64,000 bases of DNA, taken from contig CM082584.2 of the NCBI GenBank assembly GCA_040954595.2, positions 12,772,001 to 12,836,000 on the forward strand, given 5' to 3'. This DNA is from Balanoglossus misakiensis. Taxonomy: Eukaryota > Hemichordata. The notes below the pieces were generated by a model. That model ran no database searches, had not been told where the DNA came from, and worked only from the letters and a program-made list of their open reading frames with translations. Of the stretch, positions 48,601 through 60,500 are shown one piece after another. The position numbers and the translations under genes are program-made. The first letter of the stretch is position 1. Each line of letters starts with the position of its first letter.

Positions 48601-51600
48601 CAATACCCTCTTGATGACTGGCAATGCCATATTTGGTCATTTGATCTCTCACCTTGACAGTCTGGGCCATTCACCTGATAAACCTAGAAAAGTTGGGAGT
48701 GTCCCGACAAATGTCATATCAAAAATGTCTATGATCAGATGTTTTCCCGATGACGTATGTTTTTTTGTCAGTTTATGTGGTTGTTTACAGCAAAAAGTGG
48801 ACAGTTCAATTATTTGGGTGTGGAAGCACTTTGATGGGATTAATCACATCCGTAATTTCAAAGTACACATATGTATGACATAGTAATTGAAATTAAATAT
48901 TCATACTGGTATTTTGTTACCAAACAGTGACATGTACGTTTAACCAAGGAGTAATGGCATTAAACTATACAGCATATGTTGGCATTCGTATTATAAATGA
49001 GATGGGTTTGCCTCCATTCACAAACTCAAAAAGTTTAACTGTCAATATTAGCCTGTTCAAAAGTATATGTGCTATTTATTTTAGTTAAACTGTTGTTATT
49101 AAATTGTATAGTTTGACCTTAGTCCTATACCGAGTATAGTGAGATAGGCATCGGAAGGGGTTTAAATCATGAATGGTTGGTGTCATCTCTTATCTGTTAT
49201 TAGGGATGAATCTATTAAGTGTAGTGGTATTGTAGGCTAGGTAATTGTGAGTGGAAGCTGAAAAAGCGGTTAGGGCTGCATTTTTTCACATCCCAGACTA
49301 TTGTGCCACTGTTCGCTTCCAGACATTCTTCAAATATTTGTCACATTAGCCATAGGAAATCAATGAATATGAATGGAAGTAGCTAGCACTACCTGTAGGT
49401 TTCAGAATAGCCTTGTTCAAGATGGTGAATGAAATGTAACATACGTGCATTTCATGTAAACTGCAGTAAAGATGGAATTGAATTGTAGCAACCACAGTAC
49501 ATACAATGACCCCATTGCCCTAGGTCACTTCAAACACTTAGTTTCTGTAGAAATTCAAATATGTTGTTTATTTTTTTTAGCAGTGTTATATTTGGACTGG
49601 CTGGTGCCATGCTTACCTGGAAATGTGATGGTGGTTTGTGCAGTATTAATTGACAATGCACTTTTAAGAGTTCACAGGGAAATTAGTAACGTCAGATTTC
49701 GATGTGAGAGGCAGCCTCTTTTTAAAAGGTGTATTTCAGACATTTATTTGAAATAGGTCCAACTGCTATAAACTTCAAGGGGTTGACCTTTGCTAGTGAA
49801 TAGAGCTTCTGCTTGGATGTCTTTGAATATTTGTTAAGTTGGCCTTACATGTACCTGGTATTAAAGGGCTAGTTGATTGTGTGTGTCAATGGCTAATTTT
49901 GTATGTGCCTAACAGTGCATTCTTGTGGTGAATACAACAGGCCAGTAGAATCACAGATTTCATTTCAATAGCAGCAATTACGGCCTTTGTTCAATAAAAG
50001 CTGGAAAATTACAAAAGAGATGAGCTTGAAATTGGACGGTCTTTCAGGTCAAAGGTCATCACCTTGCGTTTATACAATGAAAGACAGTTGTGGAAGGTCC
50101 CTTGATACTACTTTTTAAGATGTGATACAAAATTCATGTTTTTATGTTTCTTTTTTATTTCCAGCAAAGATCAAAATATGACATAGAACGAGAACGGGAA
50201 GCCCGTCAGTGGATTGAAGCAGTTACAAAAAATGCGCTGTCAGATCAAGATTTAGGAGAAGATCACTTTCACAAATCACTTAAAGATGGTATTGAACTTT
50301 GTCGGTAAGTATCAGAGTCTCTTGGTAAAGTTTATCATAAAGAATTTTACATCTGCCCACTCTGCAATGTCAAACACTGTCTTGCTGTACTTGACTGAAT
50401 TCTACCCGCAACTTTGGACTTGGTGTTTGTTTAAAATGAACACTTGAAAAGCTCGGGTGTTTGAGTTGAAGTATACACACATACTGTCAGTATTTACATG
50501 AATGCATATCAGGACATTCCTTTTTAATCTTAATTGAGAGCAGGATCTGATTACTCAAATGTATCCAAACACAATGGTTGACAGACTGCGATAATTTTCT
50601 CCCATAACATTCATGTCATTTTCTAAATGTAAGTTCTACTTCCTCCTAAATGTTATATTTTATATCATTAATAATTGCTATAATGTCAGTATAAGTTCCT
50701 TTGTATTGCTGTAACTGATTGGGTGTACATTAACAATAAAAATACCATGATTTGTGTATAAGAATATCATCATGACCTAGATATTTTGTAAATATTTAAA
50801 TGTTTTGTATTTCATATGGTCCTTGTGCATTTTGACTTGTTGCCCATACAGTAGAATCTGCAAGTATAGTGTCTATGCTCTGACTTGTTCCCTAGTTTGT
50901 TTTGTCTCCTATCAGACATACCATAGCTGGAGCAACCAATCATAATATCATTCCCGAGTGGCATCTGACCTAAATAGCTTCAAGCAGCTCTCAGGAAGAA
51001 TTATGTCCCCCCCAAAAGGCACACTTTTGTCTGTGGTGTTGAGAAAATACAATCCACCAATTGTGTTCTGTGATCACATTGGCGTAAGACTCTGAATGAA
51101 TTGCCACAAGACATAATAAATGAGGCTGTGGTTTTGCAGTAGTGTTTGGTTTCAATGGACAGTTCACAGAGAGTGTCTGCAGTGTGAAGATAGCGATGCC
51201 TGCCAATCACATCGTTTAAACTCTATCTACTTCCCTTGTGAAATTACTTACAACCATTTTCACTTCGACAAACACCTTCATTTGCAGTTTGCGCCTGATT
51301 TAGATTTCGAGGATAGTGGTAAATCCATCAAACAAATTCAAATATATTCTGTATCACTGTATGATAAATAAAATCAAAAAATTGTACTAATTTCCCTGTC
51401 TTTTGAGAATACATGTTGTGGTTATATATAGCTGCAACCGACCCTGCTTCCTGTTTTATAGCAAACACCATCTATAATGTCACTTCCCCTTTTCCTGTGT
51501 GTGCAACTTGTGGTTTTAAATCCTCATCAGAATGCAAGTAGGAAATCTGAAAATGGTTTAACCTGAAGTGAAAATAACAACATGCAGCAAAGACAAGTGG

Positions 51601-52975
51601 CTTGTATGCTGCACTACCTTGAACAAAATACTACAAATCAATTCTTTCTCTTTTCTTTCACAGATTAATCAATACTTTACAGCCAGGATCTGTCAAAAAG
51701 GTTAATGAAAGTAAAATGGCTTTCAAGCAGGTACGTGAGTTTCAAAATTTTGCAAGGGATGGTCAGTTTTCACCAAAAATGATATTCCTTACAATTGATC
51801 ATTGCATTATGTGAGAAAGTCGCATTAATGCATATCTATATTTATTCTTAATTTCAGATGGAAAATATCAATTCTTTCTTGCAAGGTGCAACAGCATATG
51901 GAGTTCCGTCAATGTCCCTATTCCAAACTGTAGATCTTTATGAAAAACAAAACATGGTTTCTGTAAGTTGATACTTTTAGTGTTTCCTTCAGTGTCTTGA
52001 CACTTTGAACAATGCCCATATTGTTGTCCATAGCCTGGCAGTATTAAAGAGCATGAATGATGAAGTAAAAACTTATTTAAAGGCAGCCAGAATTGTCAGG
52101 TTCAAAACATGTGCACATCAAAGTGTAAAACATGTTAATTTGCATCTCTGTAATCTGAGAGGTCGAGTAATTGACTCAGTGCACCCTTGATAAAGATGTT
52201 TAGAAAATCACCTGCTGTTTCCTATAAGTTCACTTCAATGTTCCGCAGAATGCAAAAGTTGAGATGGAGTAAAGGTGTGCCACGGGATTGCATGATCAGT
52301 TTCCAACTTCACATTGATTATAACACTCTGTTAACAACTGGCTACACCAGCAGCTTTTGTGCATTATCCCCAGCAGGGGTTTAATTGCACCTTGCGGTCA
52401 TGTTTAGATGTGTGGCCGGCAGTGAACTCTAAAATAGAAGCAAGAATTGCCGACATCAATTATCACTTTACAGAAACTGGCCTGAGAAATACACAGGGGA
52501 AAATATTAAGTGAACCCACAATTGCTGTAGCCTGTTTAGCATCAGTGATTGAGATCTCGTCATTATTTTGCAGGTTTTGGATTGTCTTTGGTCCTTGGCC
52601 TCAATGGTAAGTCTTAACTTTTAAATTAATATGCAGGTGTAATTCCATTACTTGTTGGAAAATCTGTCCCCAGTAGAGCAATATCTAACTGTGCATGCAT
52701 TTCACTTTGTTTAGTATTGTGATCCAATATGATCAATGAATCATTCTGTGGTGATATATTGTACAATACAAACTGATCTTTATCATTATTTTCAGGCCCA
52801 AAAGAAGGGATGGTCTGGTCCACAGTGGGGTGTCAAAGTGGCTGACAAAAACGTTCGAGAATTTGATGAAGAAACCTTGCGTCGTGGTGAGGCTGTGCTA
52901 CCACAGCAAGCAGGCTACACAGGGGGTGCCACCCAAGCTGGAATGACTGCATATGGTACATCTAGGCACATGTAA
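45631..52975 (+). CDS. Transgelin/calponin-family actin-binding protein
   Basis: Actin-binding protein of muscle and cytoskeleton: one calponin-homology (CH) domain plus a single C-terminal calponin (CLIK) repeat. Exons: 45631-45681 (first exon a) or 47854-47904 (first exon b), then 50165-50304, 51664-51730, 51858-51962, 52574-52606, 52796-52975; 576 nt, 191 aa with either start. The CH domain has SLKDGIELCRLINTLQPGSV, VNESKMAFKQMENI and FQTVDLYE; the single repeat is GATQAGMTAYGTSRHM at the very end. The length fits transgelin and Mp20, while LKDG..LC..IN.LQPGSVKK is closest to calponins, so I leave the symbol open (TAGLN/CNN-like). All splice sites are GT-AG. AATAAA at 53334 and 53349. Confidence 0.93.
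45682..47853. other. Interval between the two transgelin first exons
   Basis: Contains a CRE (TGACGTCA, 46039-46046), a perfect CArG box (CCTTTTATGG, 46362-46371), a CTCF-like GCGCCCTCT word (47642-47655) and a TATA box (TATAAAAAG, 47689-47697) for the second first exon. No coding feature seen. Confidence 0.5.
47689..47697 (+). promoter_or_regulatory. TATA box of transgelin promoter b
   Basis: TATAAAAAG lies 157 bases upstream of the ATG at 47854, a distance that leaves about 130 bases for a leader. Muscle-type promoters often have TATA boxes. Confidence 0.5.
47854..47904 (+). CDS. Second (alternative) first coding exon of the transgelin gene
   Basis: ATG at 47854 (context AACATGG), 17 codons (MANRGRSFGLSAELKAK), then AAG/GTGAGT. 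It has exactly the length, phase and C-terminal part (ELKAK) of the exon at 45631-45681 (MASRPTGYGMTAELKAK). Its RG.S.GLS start is nearer to the usual transgelin/calponin N-terminus. The two are clearly tandem duplicates used as alternative starts. Confidence 0.85.
47905..50164. other. Transgelin intron, regulatory candidates only
   Basis: Holds a 21-base tandem duplication (48020-48060), a perfect CArG box (CCATATTTGG, 48627-48636) and a perfect DR1 element (AGGTCAAAGGTCA, 50046-50058) about 110 bases before exon 2. No coding sequence supported. Confidence 0.45.
48020..48060. repeat. Tandem duplication of a 21-base unit
   Basis: GAAAGTGAGATAGATCTAG occurs twice in a row (48020 and 48041), separated by two bases. 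Confidence 0.85.
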
Positions 52976-53333
52976 ATTCACGTCTCAAATTGGTTACCAG
53001 GCCCAGCAGTGTAATACACTCTGAGATCCCATAGATTATCAAAATGTATTTAGTATTTCATACCAATTTACTGTTCATTGTAGTTACATGTTTTTCTGTG
53101 TAAAAAAGTGTTTTCTGACTGTTGGTGAATGAAGACTTGTATGATGATATTCATAATCACAAGGGAATACTTCTTGCATTTCTTCGATTGTGAGAACTTG
53201 TACATTGATCTATCTGAAGAGATGTTATCAGGTACAACTAGCTATAAGCTCTGCACCAGACTTCAGTCCAAACAAAGTTTTCTGTCCACAATTACCAGTT
53301 AAAGGGAATAAGAGGTTTATTATCAGTGACTCA

Positions 53334-53354
53334 AATAAATGTTTGGTAAATAAA
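53334..53354 (+). terminator. Poly(A) signals of the transgelin gene
   Basis: AATAAA at 53334-53339 and 53349-53354, about 360 bases after the stop; a further one occurs near 53632. Confidence 0.45.
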
Positions 53355-53639
53355 ATGTATTGTTTGTGTCCTATAAAAGTATAAACCTGACATTATTATA
53401 CATTTGAAACAATTTCTTGTACTCAATCAAATTGCTTGATGAGGTTGTGTTTCCTTGTGGTCCTGTAATTTTTATAGAGTACAGTAACTTTTTGCCAGTA
53501 TTTGATGTTCTTCTCCTGCTTACAGTGCTACAGATTTTGCACTCTAAGTTTATACGACTTTAGGATCATTAGAAGATGTACTACACAATTCAGGTATAAA
53601 AACACCTGGCAACTTGATATATCATTAAACTAATAAATA

Positions 53640-55672
53640 TGTTAAGTACCTGTCATATATTCACCTCCTTGTCGCTACTGACACTGCAAATATCAACCTG
53701 CAACTGGATCAAAGTTCATGACCCTTTGACCATATATAATCCCTCAGCGTCTCTGAGTAAAATTCATGTTTTCTTATGCTTCTTATGCAAGTTGGAAGAA
53801 ATTTCACCAAATTACCTTCTCTGACACAATTGCACATTGTCAAAAACCAGCATATTCACACTTTCAACACCACGCAGAAACTAAACTATATTTTTATTTG
53901 TGAGACATTCCATATAATATACTGTTTGCATTCCTGTCAGTGCTTTTAATTGCATTCCAAGGTTACTTTGACTTAGTGTAGAAGAATCCCAAAATCTATC
54001 AAAACATTCTTATTTTCTTCAAACTTTAGTCTTGTCAGTTCCCTTTTCGTAGTTAGTATTGAAATATTCACTTTTTGTTCTAAAATTTTGAGGCTTTTTG
54101 AACAAATCTCGGCTGAACTAAACGGGAACCCTTGATTACACATTTGACTGCTTGGTAGTTAAAACAACTATGATATGTGGTCTTTGATTGGTCAATACAC
54201 AGAGAGAAACATAAAGCTGTCTGGGATTGGTTGAATTAATAGCCAGCCACGCTTTGTGTTCTGTACATGGCCAATTGAATCTTTTGATACATCAATGTTT
54301 CACTTCATCAATTTAACTGGAAATATAATAAAGATATGGACATTTTATTTTAGTTTTTGATGTTTAAACTTTTAGTCTGACAGAAAGTGACATGAACACT
54401 TTGCATTTACTGCAATTATTGATAGTACTTGATTTATAAAGTTTAACAGTAATGCCTCTTTGTTTCTGATAGAGATAGAAGCTTCTTAAATAAAAACATG
54501 AACGACAGAAAATGACAAGATGTTGTACTTTTTTCTTGGGTGTAGAAGCGCTGGGGAAGTATGTTCATTAAGAGAGAGTTATTCTAATGGATTTTCAAGT
54601 GTCCCTACAATTACACAAACTCCATATTTTCAAAATTTAAATAGACTTTGTTTTCGCTCATTACATATGAAATGCCAAAACCTGTCTATTTTCTTGCTGC
54701 AAATTCTGACTTTATAAATCTGCAATTTGCATATTCAAACATCCGCGGACCGGAAGCCATATTGCCACGTGCTGTTTGTCATACCCGCCGTTGGTGGCGA
54801 TATAAACGATTCCAGCTCAGAGAGAACAGCCCAAAGAAACCGTGTACAACAGGTGCAAATCCACGAGTTTTTAATATATATTTAAATTATTTGGCTTGGG
54901 GCCAACTCTCAGTTAATGTAAATTGTCTGGCGCCTCTATGTTTTGCACCAGGTCAAAGAGTCTGGTGGAGAGCGTAATTGACCAATCACAAGCGCTGTTT
55001 ATACCTGCTTCAGGTGTGCGGAAAGTAATTGACCAATCACAATTATCGGGGTCTAAATTAGGGGTCACTGAATATCGGTCGCTTTGCCACGTGCTGGTGC
55101 ATGCTATCCGAACTGTTTGTCCGAACTGCAATTTCTGATGAACGCTTTCAGTTCACAATATTGAATAAATTGCTCACCTATTTTCTCTCGTGTGCTGCAG
55201 TCTTGAGTAATTTTCTTCGTCAGGAAAAAACACCAAACACGTTGGATATTGCTGAACCGCACAAAAGTAAAAAGAAAAAGCAAAACAAAAACGAAAATCG
55301 AGGAAATACGAGACTGTCCGCAAGCTCCGTCTGTTCTGTAATATTAAATGTCGCCACCTACGGTGGGTATACTGTAGACACTGTGCGCATATATGTCAAA
55401 GAACTTTTGCAGAACAGGTGCTTTCTGTCTAGCCGACGTACTCGTGTTTTGAATATATATTTAAATGTTATGACTTTGTGGTTAACGAGGTGTTACATGT
55501 AAATTAACTAGGTCACCAATTGGGGCATGTACCAGACTTTGTTTAGTAAAACTTTTTTCCTATATTGGCAGGCATGTGGTAGGTATGGTAGCTAGTTCTG
55601 GAGGATGATATTATAATGAAAGAACTAAAAAAGAAATCAAACAAAACATTTTCCTTTTCACATTATACTGTC
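53640..55672. other. Tail-to-tail intergenic region transgelin - CACHD1
   Basis: No supported gene. It has two TAATTGACCAATCACAA copies (CCAAT/NF-Y boxes, about 54978 and 55028) and two GCCACGTGCTG E-boxes (54769 and 55085), an arrangement more typical of a promoter than of a space between two gene ends. A 133-codon plus-strand frame (55101-55502) follows but shows no domain. Similar AATATATATTTAAAT words occur at 54873 and 55451. Confidence 0.4.
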
Positions 55673-55678
55673 TTTATT
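55673..55678 (-). terminator. Poly(A) signal of CACHD1
   Basis: AATAAA on the minus strand, giving a 3' UTR of about 1.9 kb below the stop at 57539. Confidence 0.5.
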
Positions 55679-57538
55679 ACAAAACAAATCAAACTGACCT
55701 TTTTTTGTCTTTTTTGTGTTTAAGTACAAAAATGTAATTTTAAGTACATACAATGGAGAAATGATATAGAAATATGCAATATGGGGAAACTACTCAATAA
55801 GCATATCTCAAAAAAACATGTATTCACAGTATCGTTTGTTACAGCTTGACTACGACCCAAGAGCAACACTGCCCTCTGGAGGCTAATTCTAACCTGCTAA
55901 GGTTCTAAGAATTACCCATAATGCTTTACTTGGTATGTACAAATTTCATTGCTAAGACAAAAAAATTTAGGTGGGTTTGACAATGTATATAAAGCAACAC
56001 CTGAGACCCTAGGTTACATCTGACCAAAGGGAAAAAAACACAAAACAACTTTAAAACAGAACAGACAGACCAAAGGAGAAGAAAGAGATATGGATATGAA
56101 AAAGATACAAATGTACGTCCTCTGATGATGGCAAGTCCATGCATTGTTTGGGTTGGTTGGTTAGACTTGTACTGGTTACAATGGCAGAGTTGGATCAATA
56201 CGGAACCCAGGAGTGGAAGGTCTAAAAACTCAAACATAATCATCACTCCTTTTATACCTGTTGTTGAAACTTCCCATCATCATATCAATACATCTAATAA
56301 TATGTAAGACTGTAATAATCATAACAAACACCCCAAGGACAGAAAACGTCACAAAACAATGAAATGTACACATGGAAAATATTAGAAATAAATAAATTTT
56401 TCAATCTGTGAACCACATGACTGTTTTGAGCACTCCACTCTCCAAAATACTAAAGATAATCCTTTTCCCAGCGTTTTCATTCTGGGTATTTTGGCAAAAA
56501 CAGTTATACACCCGATATGCTACGTCTCTATTGGCAATAGTACTTGGGCTTGTGGACAGTAAAACAAGAAAATGCTAGACATATTTTACTGTCAAGGGAA
56601 TAATTTGATTGCTGCACCTACCCTATTTTTTTTCCAAACTATTTTTTGATTTTGCAGAAATTTCTGCTGGGACTGTTCCTAGAAGCTGCATCTTGTGGCA
56701 AAATAAATACTGGACTTGGGGGAAAATCTTGAGTTGTTGGGAGAAACTTTTTGGACAAGAACAAAAACCATCTTAGGATGAGAAGAAAATGACCCAAATT
56801 TGTGAATATTTCTGAATAAGAACAGAACAAAAGACATTAATGGCAAATAGCATCTAAAAACTGCCATCAACGAAAGTATAGTAAAATGAATAGGACTAAA
56901 AAAATTCTGGCACGGTCACCTCAACATGCCATGTTTCTTTGTACGTTAAAAATCTTGTAATTATGGTTCACAAATTGATAAAATCTCTTTTTTCACTTGG
57001 ATTCATAAACTATTCTGATCGCAAGCAATACAAACATTGCATAAATAGTCTAAAAATAAACTATCATCTAACTTTTGGGACAAAATCTACCCTGCAGTAT
57101 AAAAAAAAACATTTCAATATCCTCTCCATATACACTATCATAATATTTACATTTCATAAGGAATCTCTGTAAGTATATTTTTATATAAATATGAAAAGCT
57201 GGATGGAAATGTGGGAGTAGAACAACATACATTAAGTAGCTTCTGTTGGTTCAAACTGGTTGGAACTGGTTTTAACCAATAAAGAATTGTGTTTGAGAAG
57301 ATTCATGCTGAAGCTGGTTCGAATCATGAGTCAATGTCACCTACCATGTGACTTTGACCAGTTACAACCAGTCTAAACAAGTTCAATCTGCATTTACTGA
57401 TGAAACAAAAAAAATGTGGGCTCATCACAACTGCATTGTAATATCAAGTATAATCTTGGCAATAATTGAATGTTTGTTCTGGCCTCAATTTCATCCAAGC
57501 CTCACAAATTTGTATTTTGTGTGTGTCCAGTTTCTCTG

Positions 57539-60500
57539 TTAACACGATGTATCCACCATGTGAACTTGTACTGGTGCCTGTAATTGATGACAAGCGGCGG
57601 ACGATGACAGAACAGTCTGCGGTGGCGGTTGTGGGTCGATCAAACTTTTTTCCACCGACAGAGGTTCTGGTTCCACGTACTCGCTGTCTTCGTGCGGCGT
57701 CATTGTGCTGTATCCGTGATCACTCTCTGCTCCACCACCCCTCCACACTCTGGCATTTTGTCGACGATGTTCGTGATGTGGTGCGTGTTCGATGGTGGCA
57801 ATTATTATATTTGTATGACCTGTTGACATCAATGGAAAGTAAGGAAATGTATGAAATGAAAGGTAGTCTAAACACAACATGTTTCAACCCTGCTGATCAC
57901 AAATGTCTTTCACTAAATATAGCAGTACTCAGGAAGAAATTTGGATAAACAGACATTATTATATTTATTCATCACAAATATCCAGCTTTGCATTAAACCT
58001 CACCTGCACCGTTGTCATCCGTGGGATCATCATCTTGGTCTCTTTCATTATCCAGGTGCGACATTCTGACCGATGTTTCCGGCGTGTGAGTGAATTCCTG
58101 TCTTCTCAATCTCTGTACATGCTGTCTGTAGACGTACATGATAAGTCCCAGCACCAGAATGCATCCCATAATACCTCCTGCAACTGGTCCTACGGGGGCG
58201 CTCTGTATGACAGCTGGTAGTTCCTCTTCGGCTGCTGCAAGGTGGAGACAGGAGGTGATGTTAGACTTTGTTTGTACAACACTGACCATAACAACTACAA
58301 CATCAGGCATCACAGCATCACTGAATGCCCTGTACTCATCCAGGAACGTAAACCAGGTAAATGAATTTAAAGATAAAATCATCAACAGGCTAAAAAGTAC
58401 ATGGCTTACCTATCTGGTCAGCATAGGGTGTATTTGCACCAACAACTCCACCAAAACAAACCCTTTGACTTGCACAGTACGGTTTAGCCAAGGCAGTCTT
58501 CCTATCCTTATCCATTTCACACCATTCACAGTCAAGAACTCCAAAACAGTCACTGTCAAAACAAAAACCCATCAAACCATGTCAGCAATAAACAATGATG
58601 CACATGGAAAAACAGACAACAACTCTAGTCTTTATCCCAGATTTGCATGAAGTGAGAAAACACTGGGAAATTCTCTCACCTTTTGCTTCTTCTCTCGTGA
58701 CATTTCGGATCAAAACACTGCGGCAGACCCTCCGCCAAATCAGGATCCAGCTCTGGTAGTTTCACTGGTTCAGGCGGTATAGTACAACTTGGATTCCTGT
58801 GGTCGACAAAGGATAAAAATCAAATTATCAGACACGAATAAACATCAAATTGATTGACACGAATGGCTTATAGTGTGCTCACAGTTGACCAATGATACTG
58901 GGAAATGGTTTTCTCTATTATCCAGTATGCCCCTTCCCAAAGGTAAACCCTTCTCACCTTTCTTCATGGTCTTTGAGATTTCCATTGCACTGGTCCATCT
59001 CCAAGGAACATTCACACGGACACTCACACTCTGTCTGTTCCATCCGATGACAATTCAGACAAAGACGATCCACCTGTGATTGCAAAGAGTACACCACAAT
59101 ATCAGCTACAGTCAGAGAAGGAAGAGGGGTAGTATGGCTCTATCTTTGGAAGAATATTTCATGTTTAACAATATAAGGAATCAGAGTCCCATTTGAAATT
59201 TTTTATCAATCCACTGCTAGCTTAGATACAGGCAGCTCATAACAGACCAATCACAGAACACTTACCATACTACAAGGGCAGAAAGCTGTGATGTCTTCAC
59301 AAGTCTGGTTGACAATACCAAGGAAGGAGTTTGTACCAGGGATGTGTGTGATCTCGTACTTGGAGCAGTGTTCTCCATGCACTAAGTTTGTCAGTATTCC
59401 ATTGAAAGAGGCATTAAACTGGTAGAATCTCTGAACTGTCCGGTCATTGTAACCGTTACACAGCTTCTTGCGTACAAAACCAGCGTGATTCAGAATGTCA
59501 TTGGCAACCAGTGGTTCCTGTTGTGAAATTCATACACACATTTGTAAGTATGTGACATGATAGAGAAAATAAATTCATAAATGCCAAGTCCTGACACTTT
59601 ATCACAGAGATTCTGCAGAAACTATAATGTGACTATATAATGTCCATACCTTGTGTGTGATGTGAGTCTGTTCAGCAGGTCCTTTGCCAGCTGGCTCAAT
59701 CAGACCAGAATGTGCAATCAGGTAGCCTTTATCATCAAGAATGAAACACCTGCAACAGAATACATGTAATCAACTTTACCCAGGCTGTTTCAGTGAACGA
59801 GAGAACAAGATGGTTGCAATACTATATTCGCTGCTGGGGTATCTGTATCAGCACTTTGTAGAAATAGCAAATGAGTGATGGGCACGCATCTTACCTGATA
59901 TTTTCCACTGTACACACTGGAAACAGTTCTGTCATCATCTTGTAGAAATATCTGATTGTGAAGTCAATACCCATGACAGACACCACACGGTCATCGTTGG
60001 AGTGTCTCTGGTCAACCCTGACGTGAGAGAAGAAAAAACGTTTGGTATACACTCTTCCTGTCCATCACAATGTCTTGTCGTCAATGAACAGACTTACATG
60101 TATATGTATGGAGGGAAACCAAAATGCTCAGACCTTGGATAATACATACCTTCCTTCAAAGACGCTGTGACTGAGAGTCACAATATACCCAGCACCACCG
60201 ACATCCAAGTATGGAGCAGACAACGTCACTTGACCTGGGTTCTCCATTGCTCTTGTGTACCTGTAATGAAGATCAAAGAATTACACTTTTTATGGGGTTG
60301 TGTACAAGGAAGTAATGGAACCAGAAACTCTGTTTAATGTTCAAGAACATGACTCTCATAGAGCATCTAGTTTAATACACCCTGCAGAATAATCCATTCT
60401 CACGATGAACACTTACCATGCCTGTTTAGTTGGGTCCATACTCTTATCCATGTAGGTGCCTGGATACACTCTGTATATTCCGTTCGTGGTAGCAATGTAT

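Noticed and set aside
55101-55502. 133-codon plus-strand frame after the CCAAT cluster
   Set aside because: No domain and low-complexity lysine run; kept only as a question in the findings, not called as a gene.
57240-57320. GGTTCGAATC resembling a tRNA B box
   Set aside because: It sits among imperfect repeats of AACTGGTT / TTAACCAA, with no A box or acceptor stem at the right distance, and inside the CACHD1 3' UTR.
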